Shown in pieces: positions 1 to 7,342 of a stretch of DNA of 38,167 nucleotides (positions are counted from its first letter, which is position 1; each line of letters starts with the position of its first letter). Position numbers and translations under genes: made by a program. Below the pieces are notes generated by a model that had not been told where the DNA came from, made no database searches, and saw only the letters and a list, made by a program, of their open reading frames with translations. The DNA comes from an uncultured Lachnospiraceae bacterium (GTDB lineage: Bacteria; Bacillota; Clostridia; Lachnospirales; Lachnospiraceae): NCBI GenBank assembly GCA_900316855.1, contig ONEK01000020.1, forward strand, positions 29,698 to 67,864. The letters run 5' to 3'.

Positions 1-24
1 AACCCGGCTGAAAAGCGCCGGGTT
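1..24 (+). terminator. GC-rich hairpin at window edge, possible terminator of upstream gene
   Basis: AACCCGGC (1-8) pairs perfectly with GCCGGGTT (17-24) around an 8-nt loop. There is no U-run after it on the + strand, so it is a weak intrinsic terminator by sequence. The upstream gene lies outside the window. It may instead be the first hairpin of the structured leader that follows. Confidence 0.35.
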
Positions 25-36
25 CGATTGATCATG

Positions 37-106
37 CGCGTGAAACCGCCTTCGCGGATTTCACGCGATGGATGCCTGCTGACGCAGGCATAGTTGAGGT
101 AAGTTT
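37..106 (+). promoter_or_regulatory. Two-hairpin leader upstream of manC (leader copy A)
   Basis: Hairpin 1 (37-67) has a 9-bp stem CGCGTGAAA/TTTCACGCG, a bulged A58 and an inner CCGC/GCGG stem closed by a CTTC loop. Hairpin 2 (72-91) is ATGCCTGC/GCAGGCAT with a TGAC loop. The ribosome binding site TTGAGGT (94-100) follows at once, 7 nt from the ATG at 107. Positions 42-66 are identical to 16440-16464 in front of the ABC ATPase gene, and the RBS sequence and spacing are also identical there. This argues for a conserved cis-acting RNA rather than chance structure. Its function is unknown; control of translation or transcript elongation of glycan genes is inference. Confidence 0.6.
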
Positions 107-1525
107 ATGCATATCATCTTACTGTCCGGGGGTTCCGGGAAGAGGCTGTGGCCGCTGTCCAACGATATCCGCTCGAAGCAGTTCATCAAAATTTTTAAAA
201 ATGAGGACGCCTACGAATCCATGGTGCAGCGGATGTACCGGCAGATCCGGAAGGTGGACGCGGACGCGACCGTGACGATCGCGACGGGCAAAACCCAGGT
301 GTCGCAGCTGCGCAACCAGCTGGGCGAAGGAATCGGGATTTCCGTGGAGCCGTGCCGCCGCGATACGTTCCCCGCGATCGCGCTTGCGACCGCGTATCTT
401 CATGACATACAGAAGGTGCCGGAGGACGAGCCGGTCGTTGTGTGCCCGGTGGACCCGTACGTTGAGGATGATTATTTCGAGGCGCTGAAGAAGCTCTCGG
501 ACCTCGCGGCAGGGAAGCTTCCCGGGACTTCGGAAAATTCCGCGGAGCATGCGCACGACAATCCTTCCGGACAGGAAGCGGGAAATTCTTCCGGAACAAT
601 TTCCGGGAATCCGTCTGCGGCGGCTCCCGCCAACCTCACGGTCATGGGGATCGAGCCGACGTACCCCTCCGAGAAGTACGGCTATGTCATCCCCGAGACG
701 AAGGATCCCGTTTCACGGGTTTCCACGTTCAGGGAGAAGCCGGATGTTGAAACAGCGAAGCGGTATATCGCGCAGGGCGCGCTGTGGAATGCCGGCGTTT
801 TCGCCTACCGCATCGGGTATGTCCTGCAGAAGGCGCATGAGCTTATCGAATTTACGGATTACGATGACCTTTTCGCCAGATATGAAACTGTGCAGAAGAT
901 CAGCTTCGACTACGCCGTCGCGGAGAAGGAGAGCAGCATCAGCGTGCTGCGGTTCGCCGGACAGTGGAAGGATATGGGCACATGGAATACGCTGACGGAG
1001 GCGATGACGGAGCCCGTGATCGGCAAGGGCACGCTGAACGAAAAGTGTGAGAACACGAACATCATCAACGAGCTGGATATCCCGATCCTTGCCATGGGCA
1101 TGAAGAACTGCGTCATTGCGGCGAGTCCGGACGGCATCCTGGTCTCCGACAAGGAGCAGTCGAGCTACATCAAGCCCTACGTGGACGCCATGGACGAGGG
1201 CGTGAAATTCGCCGAGAAGAGCTGGGGCTCGTTCCAGGTGCTGGACGTGGAGAAGAGCTCCCTGACGATCCTCGTAACGCTCCTTGCCGGCCATCAGATG
1301 AACTATCACAGCCACGAGCACCGCGACGAGGTCTGGAACATTATTTCCGGCGAGGGAACGACGATCGTGGACGGCATGGAGCAGAAGGTGAAGGCGGGCG
1401 ACGTCATTACGATGCAGGCCGGCTGCCGCCACACGATTCACGCGGACACGGAAATCAAGCTGATCGAGGTACAGATCGGCCGCAACATCAGCGCCCACGA
1501 CAAGAAGAAGTACACACTGGAATGA
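107..1525 (+). CDS. manC: Mannose-1-phosphate guanylyltransferase with C-terminal cupin
   Basis: Makes GDP-mannose from mannose-1-phosphate and GTP in the cytoplasm. The N-terminus has the nucleotidyltransferase signature LLSGGSGKRLWPLS, with SKQF shortly after. VMGIEPTYPSEKYGYV is the family's mid-domain block, FREKPD and WNAGVF follow, and the last ~110 residues form the cupin domain (MNYHSHEHRDEVW, VKAGDVITMQAGCRHTI) found in ManC/CpsB. The start has a clear RBS (TTGAGGT). Length is 472 aa, near the family norm. Residues about 138-174 (518-628) are a Ser/Gly/Asn/Ala-rich segment that conserved homologues should lack. manA follows, so the pair supplies activated mannose to the glycan. The cupin alone is not proof of isomerase activity, and a separate manA argues against it. 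Confidence 0.9.
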   Translation: MHIILLSGGSGKRLWPLSNDIRSKQFIKIFKNEDAYESMVQRMYRQIRKVDADATVTIATGKTQVSQLRNQLGEGIGISVEPCRRDTFPAIALATAYLHDIQKVPEDEPVVVCPVDPYVEDDYFEALKKLSDLAAGKLPGTSENSAEHAHDNPSGQEAGNSSGTISGNPSAAAPANLTVMGIEPTYPSEKYGYVIPETKDPVSRVSTFREKPDVETAKRYIAQGALWNAGVFAYRIGYVLQKAHELIEFTDYDDLFARYETVQKISFDYAVAEKESSISVLRFAGQWKDMGTWNTLTEAMTEPVIGKGTLNEKCENTNIINELDIPILAMGMKNCVIAASPDGILVSDKEQSSYIKPYVDAMDEGVKFAEKSWGSFQVLDVEKSSLTILVTLLAGHQMNYHSHEHRDEVWNIISGEGTTIVDGMEQKVKAGDVITMQAGCRHTIHADTEIKLIEVQIGRNISAHDKKKYTLE

Positions 1526-1568
1526 AGCGGCCCGGGCTGCGGGATCTTTTATACCTGGAATGAAGCGG
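1517..1568 (+). repeat. 14-bp perfect direct repeat spanning the manC stop codon
   Basis: CTGGAATGAAGCGG occurs at 1517-1530, including the manC TGA, and again at 1555-1568 in the manC-manA gap. This looks like a small duplication of the gene's 3' end. No function is apparent. Confidence 0.6.
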
Positions 1569-1632
1569 TGCGCGGATTTCGGATGCCTGCAGAAGTGCGA
1601 TGCAATTCGCAGATCATTCTGACACCCAGAGC

Positions 1633-2820
1633 ATGAAAATAAGTGACGGACAACTGCATACGCCGTTTTTGCTGAAGCCGGTCGGGAAGGATTACCTGTG
1701 GGGCGGGACGCGGCTGAACGATGACTTCGCGAAGGACCTGAACCTCGATCCGCTCGCGGAATCGTGGGAATGCTCGACGCATCCGGACGGCCTGACGCTC
1801 GTCGGGGAGCCGCTGTGCGGGAGTTCTTCTCCGGCAGAAGAGGAAGCAGACCGCCCGGGGGCCTGCCCGTCATCCGCAGGGGAAGACTCTTCAGAGGAAG
1901 AGGGGACGGGACACGGACTCACGCTGCGGGAGCTTCTCAGAGAGCATCCCGAGGCGGTGGGAACGCATCCTTTGCAGACCGTGAGGGAAGCGGGACTGCC
2001 GGAAGGGTCGCTTCCTATCCTCATCAAGTTCATCGACGCGAAGCAGGATCTGTCCGTGCAGGTGCACCCGGACGATGCCTACGCGAGGGCGCATGAGCAT
2101 GGTTCGCTCGGGAAATCGGAGATGTGGTACGTCGTGGACGCGGCGAGGGACGCACACCTCATTTATGGTTTCCGTCACGATATGGACCGGGAGAAGCTGC
2201 GCCGGGCCCTTTCCGACGGAACGGTGGAGAAATACCTGCAGAAGGTGCCGGTGCACAAGGGTGACGTATTCTACATCGAGGCGGGAACGGTGCACGCGAT
2301 CTGCGCCGGCGCGCTGGTCGTCGAGGTGCAGGAGAGCTCGAACCTCACGTACCGCCTGTATGACTACTGCCGTGTCGACCGCAATGGCAGGGAGCGCGAG
2401 CTCCATGTGGACAAGGGGCTGGCGGTCGCAAACCTCAAGGGCAGCAGTGAACCGCGCCAGCCGATGCGTGTTCTTCGCTACACGCCGGGCCTTGGCTCGG
2501 AATTCCTGTGCCGCTGCCGGTATTTCGAGGTGGAGCACCTGCTTCTCAACACGGAGCGCATCCGCGGGATGGCGGGTTTTAAGACGGACAGCGACTCGTT
2601 CCAGGTGCTCGTGTGCACGGACGGCTGCGGCGTCCTTGGCTGGGAGGACACCTGCCGCGGCTCCAGCGGTGAGGCAGAGGATACCTTGCCACGCGGGCGG
2701 GATGGGGGACCTCTTCGGCACATGCTTCCTTTCTTCAGGGGAGACACCATTTTCGTCCCCGCCGATTCCGTGCCGGTCCGGATCCACGGGACCGCGCAGT
2801 TCCTGAAGATCCGCTGCTGA
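1633..2820 (+). CDS. manA: Class I mannose-6-phosphate isomerase
   Basis: Interconverts fructose-6-phosphate and mannose-6-phosphate, feeding ManC. Family blocks are LKPVGKDYLWGGTRLN near the N-terminus, FIDAKQDLSVQVHPDD (zinc ligands), GKSEMWYV, and GDVFYIEAGTVHAI with LVVEVQESSNLTYRLYDY in the cupin. The start is uncertain: an in-frame ATG at 1600 would add 11 residues, but homologues begin close to the LKPV block, so 1633 is preferred. About 34 residues at 1816-1917 are Glu/Ser/Gly-rich and sit between HPDGLTLV and the LRELL helix, where the family normally has a short link. It is separated from manC by about 100 bp that contain a short duplication. Confidence 0.88.
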   Translation: MKISDGQLHTPFLLKPVGKDYLWGGTRLNDDFAKDLNLDPLAESWECSTHPDGLTLVGEPLCGSSSPAEEEADRPGACPSSAGEDSSEEEGTGHGLTLRELLREHPEAVGTHPLQTVREAGLPEGSLPILIKFIDAKQDLSVQVHPDDAYARAHEHGSLGKSEMWYVVDAARDAHLIYGFRHDMDREKLRRALSDGTVEKYLQKVPVHKGDVFYIEAGTVHAICAGALVVEVQESSNLTYRLYDYCRVDRNGRERELHVDKGLAVANLKGSSEPRQPMRVLRYTPGLGSEFLCRCRYFEVEHLLLNTERIRGMAGFKTDSDSFQVLVCTDGCGVLGWEDTCRGSSGEAEDTLPRGRDGGPLRHMLPFFRGDTIFVPADSVPVRIHGTAQFLKIRC

Positions 2821-2876
2821 AGCCCTGCGGGTACTGTCCTGTCCGTATGTTTATTCCCGCGAGGCACGAGCCACGC

Positions 2877-2995
2877 GAACATGCCCGCATGTTCATGCGG
2901 CGACGCCCGCGAGGGTCAAATACCCCGCCCCTTGGGGCGTTCAAGACCAGCAGGATGTAAAGTCATGCCCCGCTGCCTGCGGCGGGGTATTTGAC
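2877..2995. repeat. Structured intergenic element with nested inverted repeats
   Basis: No gene is seen in 2821-3255. This part holds an 8-bp palindrome GAACATGC/GCATGTTC with a 2-nt centre (2877-2894). A 15-bp perfect inverted repeat follows, GTCAAATACCCCGCC (2915-2929) with GGCGGGGTATTTGAC (2981-2995). Each arm can instead form a local hairpin: CGCCCC/GGGGCG at 2926-2939, and CCCCGC/GCGGGG at about 2968-2988. Similar intergenic elements are, from memory, dispersed in Lachnospiraceae genomes; this could not be checked. It may act as a bidirectional terminator after manA. Confidence 0.6.
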
Positions 2996-3063
2996 TACAC
3001 GACAGGTGCAAATGGGCCGCAATGACCGCAGACAGGCAGACAAAAGGGATGCGGGAGCGAAAC

Positions 3064-3092
3064 TTCAAAACCCGGCAGGGATGTGCTACTAT
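3064..3092 (+). promoter_or_regulatory. Possible promoter upstream of the radical SAM gene
   Basis: TTCAAA (3064-3069) is followed after 17 bp by TACTAT (3087-3092), which carries an upstream TG one base away (extended -10). The -35 is only a 4/6 match. Similar TGTGCTA-type extended -10 boxes occur at 10941 and 28163. It lies about 160 bp before the likely start codon. Confidence 0.4.
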
Positions 3093-3255
3093 GCTGTGTG
3101 GTTTTGACCTTTCTGAGGACTTTGCAGGACGCGGCGCCGGCGTTTGAAAATCTGTCCCCGCGGACAGCGGCCGGCATGGCTTCAATCTGATCACGGCGGC
3201 GCTCATAGTGAACAGGGCGGCGCGCATACGCAGCATGGACTGCTGCACAAGGCAT

Positions 3256-4440
3256 ATGAAGAAATTAAACGGAACGGTGATCGTGACCTACCGCTGCAAC
3301 GCGCGGTGCACGATGTGCAACCGGTACAAGGCTCCTTCGAAGCCGGAGGAGGAAATATCCATCGAAACCATTAAGAAGCTCCCGCCGATGTATTTTACGA
3401 ACATCACCGGCGGCGAGCCTTTTATCCGTACGGATTTAAAGGAGATCGTGCGCGAGCTGGACAAAAAGAGCGACCGCATCGTGATCTCGACGAACGGATT
3501 TTTCACGGACAGGATCCTCGACCTGTGCAGGGAGTTCCCGGATATCGGCATCCGGATTTCCATCGAGGGCCTGGAGCAGACGAACAACGAAATCCGCGGC
3601 CTGCCCGACGGGTACCGGCGCGGGTATGAAACGCTGAGGAAGCTCAAGGAGATGGGCCTGAAGGACATCGGTTTCGGCATGACGGTACAGGATCGGAACG
3701 CGGCGGACTTAACCGCGCTCTACGAGCTGTCCGATAAGCTCGGGATGGAGTTCGCGACGGCCTCGCTCCACAACAGCTTCTATTTCGTGGAGGCGAAAAA
3801 CATCATCCATGACCGGCCGATGGTCGCGCGGCATTTCGAAGACCTCGTCAATGAGCTGCTGGATTCGAACAGTCCCAAGAAGTGGTTCCGGGCTTATTTC
3901 AACCACGGACTCATCAACTATATTTACGGTCAGAAGCGGCTCCTTCCGTGCGACATGTCGTACGATACGTTTTTCATCGATCCGTACGGGGATGTGATGC
4001 CCTGCAACGGAACGAAGGAGAAGTGGGTCATGGGCAACCTGAACCGCCAGGACTGGGATGAGCTGTGGAGCTCCCCGGAGGCGGAGGAAGTGCGGCGGAG
4101 GGTGCGCAGGTGTGACCGCCAGTGCTGGATGATCGGCTCGGTGTCCCCCGCCATGCACAAATATATATGGGGTCCCGCCTGGTGGGTATTCCGGCACAAG
4201 TTCCTGCGCTTTTACAAAAAGAAAAAGTACAGCATGTATGAGATTCCGGCTGTCCGCGATTATCGCGACGGGAAGGTCACGAAGGAGCAGCTGGACGCGT
4301 GCTCGACCTGCGACCTGAACGCGGCGGCGGACAACGGGCTTTCCGCGGCTTCCGCCGCGCAGCTTAAGGACCGCACCGGCGAGGAAATCGTTGCCGAAGA
4401 TCTTGCCGGACAGATGACGGGAGATACGCGGAAGCGCTGA
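3256..4440 (+). CDS. Radical SAM/SPASM-domain protein
   Basis: The radical SAM iron-sulfur motif CNARCTMC (Cys 14, 18 and 21 from this start) lies right after a beta strand (TVIVTYR), with FTNITGGEP and ISTNGF as further SAM-binding strands. The C-terminal half has a Cys arrangement typical of SPASM auxiliary clusters (LLPCDMSYDTFFIDPYGD then VMPCNG, CDRQC, CSTC). The substrate is unknown; in polysaccharide loci such proteins are often unassigned modifiers. The start is uncertain: a GTG at 3208 and an ATG at 3235 are in frame, but no candidate has a strong RBS, and 3256 puts the core strand at the usual distance from the N-terminus. The last ~40 residues are Ala/Asp-rich and look non-conserved. 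Confidence 0.8.
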   Translation: MKKLNGTVIVTYRCNARCTMCNRYKAPSKPEEEISIETIKKLPPMYFTNITGGEPFIRTDLKEIVRELDKKSDRIVISTNGFFTDRILDLCREFPDIGIRISIEGLEQTNNEIRGLPDGYRRGYETLRKLKEMGLKDIGFGMTVQDRNAADLTALYELSDKLGMEFATASLHNSFYFVEAKNIIHDRPMVARHFEDLVNELLDSNSPKKWFRAYFNHGLINYIYGQKRLLPCDMSYDTFFIDPYGDVMPCNGTKEKWVMGNLNRQDWDELWSSPEAEEVRRRVRRCDRQCWMIGSVSPAMHKYIWGPAWWVFRHKFLRFYKKKKYSMYEIPAVRDYRDGKVTKEQLDACSTCDLNAAADNGLSAASAAQLKDRTGEEIVAEDLAGQMTGDTRKR

Positions 4441-4500
4441 ACCGCCGCCGGATGACGGAGACGGTGCGGGAGCGGTGCGTTGAACGGTGTGGTGAACGAG

Positions 4501-4562
4501 ACACCAATCGGTACGACCGGTGGTGTGAAAGCGGTGCGGCCAAGAAGACGCCAATCGGTACG
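4501..4562 (+). repeat. Direct repeat and hairpin upstream of the DUF4422 gene
   Basis: The 195-bp gap 4441-4636 holds the perfect direct repeat CCAATCGGTACG at 4504-4515 and 4551-4562 (47-bp spacing). The first copy lies within a hairpin, ACACCA/TGGTGT (4501-4526) with inner CGGT/ACCG. Nothing else is recognised there. The role is unknown. Confidence 0.5.
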
Positions 4563-4636
4563 CTCCGGAAGAAATGTAATCTCTCCACAGGGAGGAATGC
4601 GCGCACATTAAGCCATGGCGCAGAGCAGGACAGCTC

Positions 4637-5500
4637 ATGGAAGCGAACGAAACAGGCCAGCACAAACCGAATAAGCCGACGGTGCGGATCATCGTCGCGA
4701 CGCACAAGAAGTACCATATGCCGACGGACCCGATCTATCTGCCGCTGCACATCGGCGCCGCGATCGAGCGGACGGAGGAGGATGAGGAGCCGGACCTTGG
4801 CTACGTCAAGGACAACACCGGCGTCAATATTTCCACCCGGAATCCGTACTACTGCGAGCTGACGGGCCTTTACTGGGCATGGAAGCACCTGCACACGGAC
4901 TACATCGGTCTCGTGCACTACCGCCGGTATTTCAAGGGGGACGGCAGAACCAAATCCGGCATAAAGCACGATATTTTTGACAAGGTGCTGAAGTACCGCG
5001 AGCTCGAGCCCATGCTGGGGCAGTATAAGGTGTTCCTGCCAAGGAAGCGCCACTATATCATCGAAACGCTCTATTCCCACTACGATCACACGCATTACAT
5101 CGAGCATCTGGACAAGACCCGGGAAATCCTCCTGGAGAAATATCCGGAGTATGTCGAAACGTTCGACGAGGTCATGAAGGAGCGGAGCGCGCACATGTTC
5201 AACATGCTGATCATGCGCCGCGACGTTCTGGACGAATACTGCACCTGGCTGTTCGACATCCTCTTCGAGCTGGAAAACCGGGTCGATGTGACGAATTACA
5301 GCTACTACCAGGGAAGGTATTCCGGACGCGTCGGGGAGCTGATCCTGAATGTGTGGATCCGGCAGCAGGAGAAGACAGGCCGCATCCTGAAGGCTCAGGT
5401 GAAGGTCCTGCCCTATATCTACATCGAGAAGCAGAACTGGTTCGACAAGGGCCGGAAGTTTCTCCGCGCGGCGCTTTTGCATAAGAAGTATGATACATGA
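4637..5500 (+). CDS. DUF4422 family glycosyltransferase
   Basis: The N-terminus VRIIVATHKKYHMP and the middle block NPYYCELTGLYWAWKH, then YIGLVHYRRYF, are typical of DUF4422 capsular/exopolysaccharide glycosyltransferases. Length (287 aa) fits the family and no low-complexity insertion is present. It probably transfers a sugar to the lipid-linked glycan at the cytoplasmic membrane face; donor and acceptor cannot be read from the sequence. It lies between the radical SAM gene and licD in the same direction. Confidence 0.85.
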   Translation: MEANETGQHKPNKPTVRIIVATHKKYHMPTDPIYLPLHIGAAIERTEEDEEPDLGYVKDNTGVNISTRNPYYCELTGLYWAWKHLHTDYIGLVHYRRYFKGDGRTKSGIKHDIFDKVLKYRELEPMLGQYKVFLPRKRHYIIETLYSHYDHTHYIEHLDKTREILLEKYPEYVETFDEVMKERSAHMFNMLIMRRDVLDEYCTWLFDILFELENRVDVTNYSYYQGRYSGRVGELILNVWIRQQEKTGRILKAQVKVLPYIYIEKQNWFDKGRKFLRAALLHKKYDT

Positions 5501-5540
5501 AAGCTGCGAAGCAATTCGTATGTATCCGATGTGATTTCAT

Positions 5541-6485
5541 ATGAACTTCTCCACGATTGAGGCGTTCAAGCACATCCGCTCAAAGAGCGCGATCGAGCTG
5601 ACGCCGGAACAATTAAAGAACCTGCAGCTGACGCTGAACCGGGAGCTTGCGGACATCGACGCGTGCTGCAAAAGGCACGGCCTGACCTATGAGCTGGGCG
5701 GGGGTTCATGCCTCGGCGCGGTGCGTCACCACGGCTTCATTCCGTGGGACGATGACATCGATCTCAACATGCCGCGCAGCGACCACGACCTCTTCGTGAA
5801 GTTTTTCCGGGAGGAATACGGTGACCGCTACTGGGTCCACACGCCCCGGGAGACGGAAGGGTACGGGCTTCTTTTGTCCCGCGTCCTGCTGAAGGGGACG
5901 AGCGTGCGGACAAGGGAGGACTTCCACAATAAGGAGTGCGGCGCGTTCATCGACATTTTCGTGATCGAGAACACATACGACCAGGAGCTCCTGCGCAGAC
6001 TCCACGGCCTTGGCTGCATGGCATTCGGCTTTATCCAGTCATGCCGCAAGTTTTATCGCGACCGCAGGCCGTTGATGGAGCTCATCAACACCGCGACCGA
6101 GGGTGACAGGCTGCAGTACCGCAGGGTGTTCCGCATCAAGATTTTCCTGGGATTCCTCTTTTCGTTCCGGTCACTGGACGCCTGGACCCGCAGTGCGGAC
6201 CAGTGGTATTCGCGCTGTCACAACGGGCATTCGAAATATGTTACAATCCCCTCCGGGAAGGGGCATTTTTTCCGCGAGTGTTATCTGAGGGAAGATGTGT
6301 GTAAGACCGTGCCGATGGAATATGACGGCACGATCCGGCAGGTTCCGGGAAACTACGATCTGTACCTTCGGCGCATGTACGGAAAATATATGGAAATTCC
6401 GCAGAAGAAGGACCTGGAGAAGCATATTTTCTTCGCGCCGTTTTACCTGCAGGAGGACAGCGATTCGTCAGCTGTCCACGATTAA
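5541..6485 (+). CDS. licD: LicD family phosphotransferase
   Basis: The LicD signature is complete: a helix with DIDACCKRHGLTYELGGGS, then CLGAVRHHGFIPWDDDIDL at about residues 57-75, with the DDDID metal-binding acidic cluster. LicD proteins move a phospho-alcohol group (phosphocholine, glycerol-phosphate or ribitol-phosphate) from a CDP-activated donor to a glycan. The cytidylyltransferase gene 37 bp downstream is a natural donor supplier. Length (314 aa) is normal. The substrate cannot be decided from the sequence. Other members have only a nucleotidyltransferase-fold assignment. Confidence 0.9.
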   Translation: MNFSTIEAFKHIRSKSAIELTPEQLKNLQLTLNRELADIDACCKRHGLTYELGGGSCLGAVRHHGFIPWDDDIDLNMPRSDHDLFVKFFREEYGDRYWVHTPRETEGYGLLLSRVLLKGTSVRTREDFHNKECGAFIDIFVIENTYDQELLRRLHGLGCMAFGFIQSCRKFYRDRRPLMELINTATEGDRLQYRRVFRIKIFLGFLFSFRSLDAWTRSADQWYSRCHNGHSKYVTIPSGKGHFFRECYLREDVCKTVPMEYDGTIRQVPGNYDLYLRRMYGKYMEIPQKKDLEKHIFFAPFYLQEDSDSSAVHD

Positions 6486-6522
6486 AGCCGCGGGTGCCGC
6501 CATACAGTAACTGGGGGATTTT

Positions 6523-7299
6523 ATGAATGTAGCACTCATTTTCGCCGGGGGGACCGGCAGGAGAATGCACACGAACGGCGTGCCGAAGCAGTTCCTGACG
6601 CTGTACGGCAAGCCGATCATCATCTATACACTCGAGAAGTTTGAAAACCACGACCTCGTGAACGGCATTGTGATTTCGTGCCTGAAGGATTATATCCCGA
6701 AGATGTGGAAGCTGTGCCAGAAGTTCAACATCACGAAGGTGCGGGCGATCGTCGCCGGCGGCGAGACCGGGCAGGAGTCGATTTACAACGGCCTTGTCAA
6801 GATTGACGAGCTGTTTCCCTCGCGCTCTGTCGTGCTGGTGCATGACGGGGTGCGTCCGCTCGTGGACGCGGAGACCATCACGCGCAACATCGCCTGCGTC
6901 ATGGAGCACGGCTCTGCCATCACGGTGACTCCCGCGACGGAGACGATCATCGTCGATCCCGAGGCGGGCGAGCAGGCGTGGGACGCGGAGGACGACCGTC
7001 CGCTCTTTGCCCACCGCGCGCGCAACGAGGTCGGCACAATCCTCGACCGCAAGATCTGCCAGTACGCCAAGGCGCCGCAGAGCTTTATCCTGTCCGACCT
7101 TCTGGAGTGTCACGAGAAGGCACGCGCGGAAGGAAGGAACGATTTCATCGACTCCGCGGGCATCATGCGTTACTACGGCAAAAAGCTGTACACCGTAGAG
7201 GGCAGCACGGAGAACATCAAGATCACAACCCCTATCGATTTCTATATCTTCAAGGCCATCGAAACCGCGAAGGAAAGCTCCAACGCGTTCGGGCTGTAA
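6523..7299 (+). CDS. IspD/TarI-type cytidylyltransferase
   Basis: ALIFAGGTGRRM at the N-terminus, VPKQFL and GKPIIIYTLEKF, then VLVHDGVRPLVD, define the IspD/TarI/Bcs1 family, which makes CDP-alcohols from CTP. The RBS GGGGG lies at 6512-6516. Residues AQTP-type in IspD are here KAPQSFIL, and PITDF-like is PIDFYIFKA, as in family members from LicD-containing clusters. Because it directly follows licD, a CDP-polyol or similar donor synthase is more likely than the housekeeping MEP-pathway IspD, but the two cannot be separated with certainty by eye. Its 3' end converges with the DUF6056 gene. Confidence 0.85.
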   Translation: MNVALIFAGGTGRRMHTNGVPKQFLTLYGKPIIIYTLEKFENHDLVNGIVISCLKDYIPKMWKLCQKFNITKVRAIVAGGETGQESIYNGLVKIDELFPSRSVVLVHDGVRPLVDAETITRNIACVMEHGSAITVTPATETIIVDPEAGEQAWDAEDDRPLFAHRARNEVGTILDRKICQYAKAPQSFILSDLLECHEKARAEGRNDFIDSAGIMRYYGKKLYTVEGSTENIKITTPIDFYIFKAIETAKESSNAFGL

Positions 7300-7342
7300 G
7301 CATTCACGGGAGTGCAGCTGTGCAATGGGCCTTTCTATATCC

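Noticed and set aside
713..1873. 386-residue antisense open frame across manC and manA
   Set aside because: It is a shadow: the product is Arg/His/Leu-rich with no family motifs, and the + strand has two well-supported genes. GC-rich codon use leaves antisense frames open.
6230..6262. TG-T-TACAAT promoter-like box inside licD
   Set aside because: No usable -35 and no gene start follows within a sensible distance. Likely chance in coding sequence.
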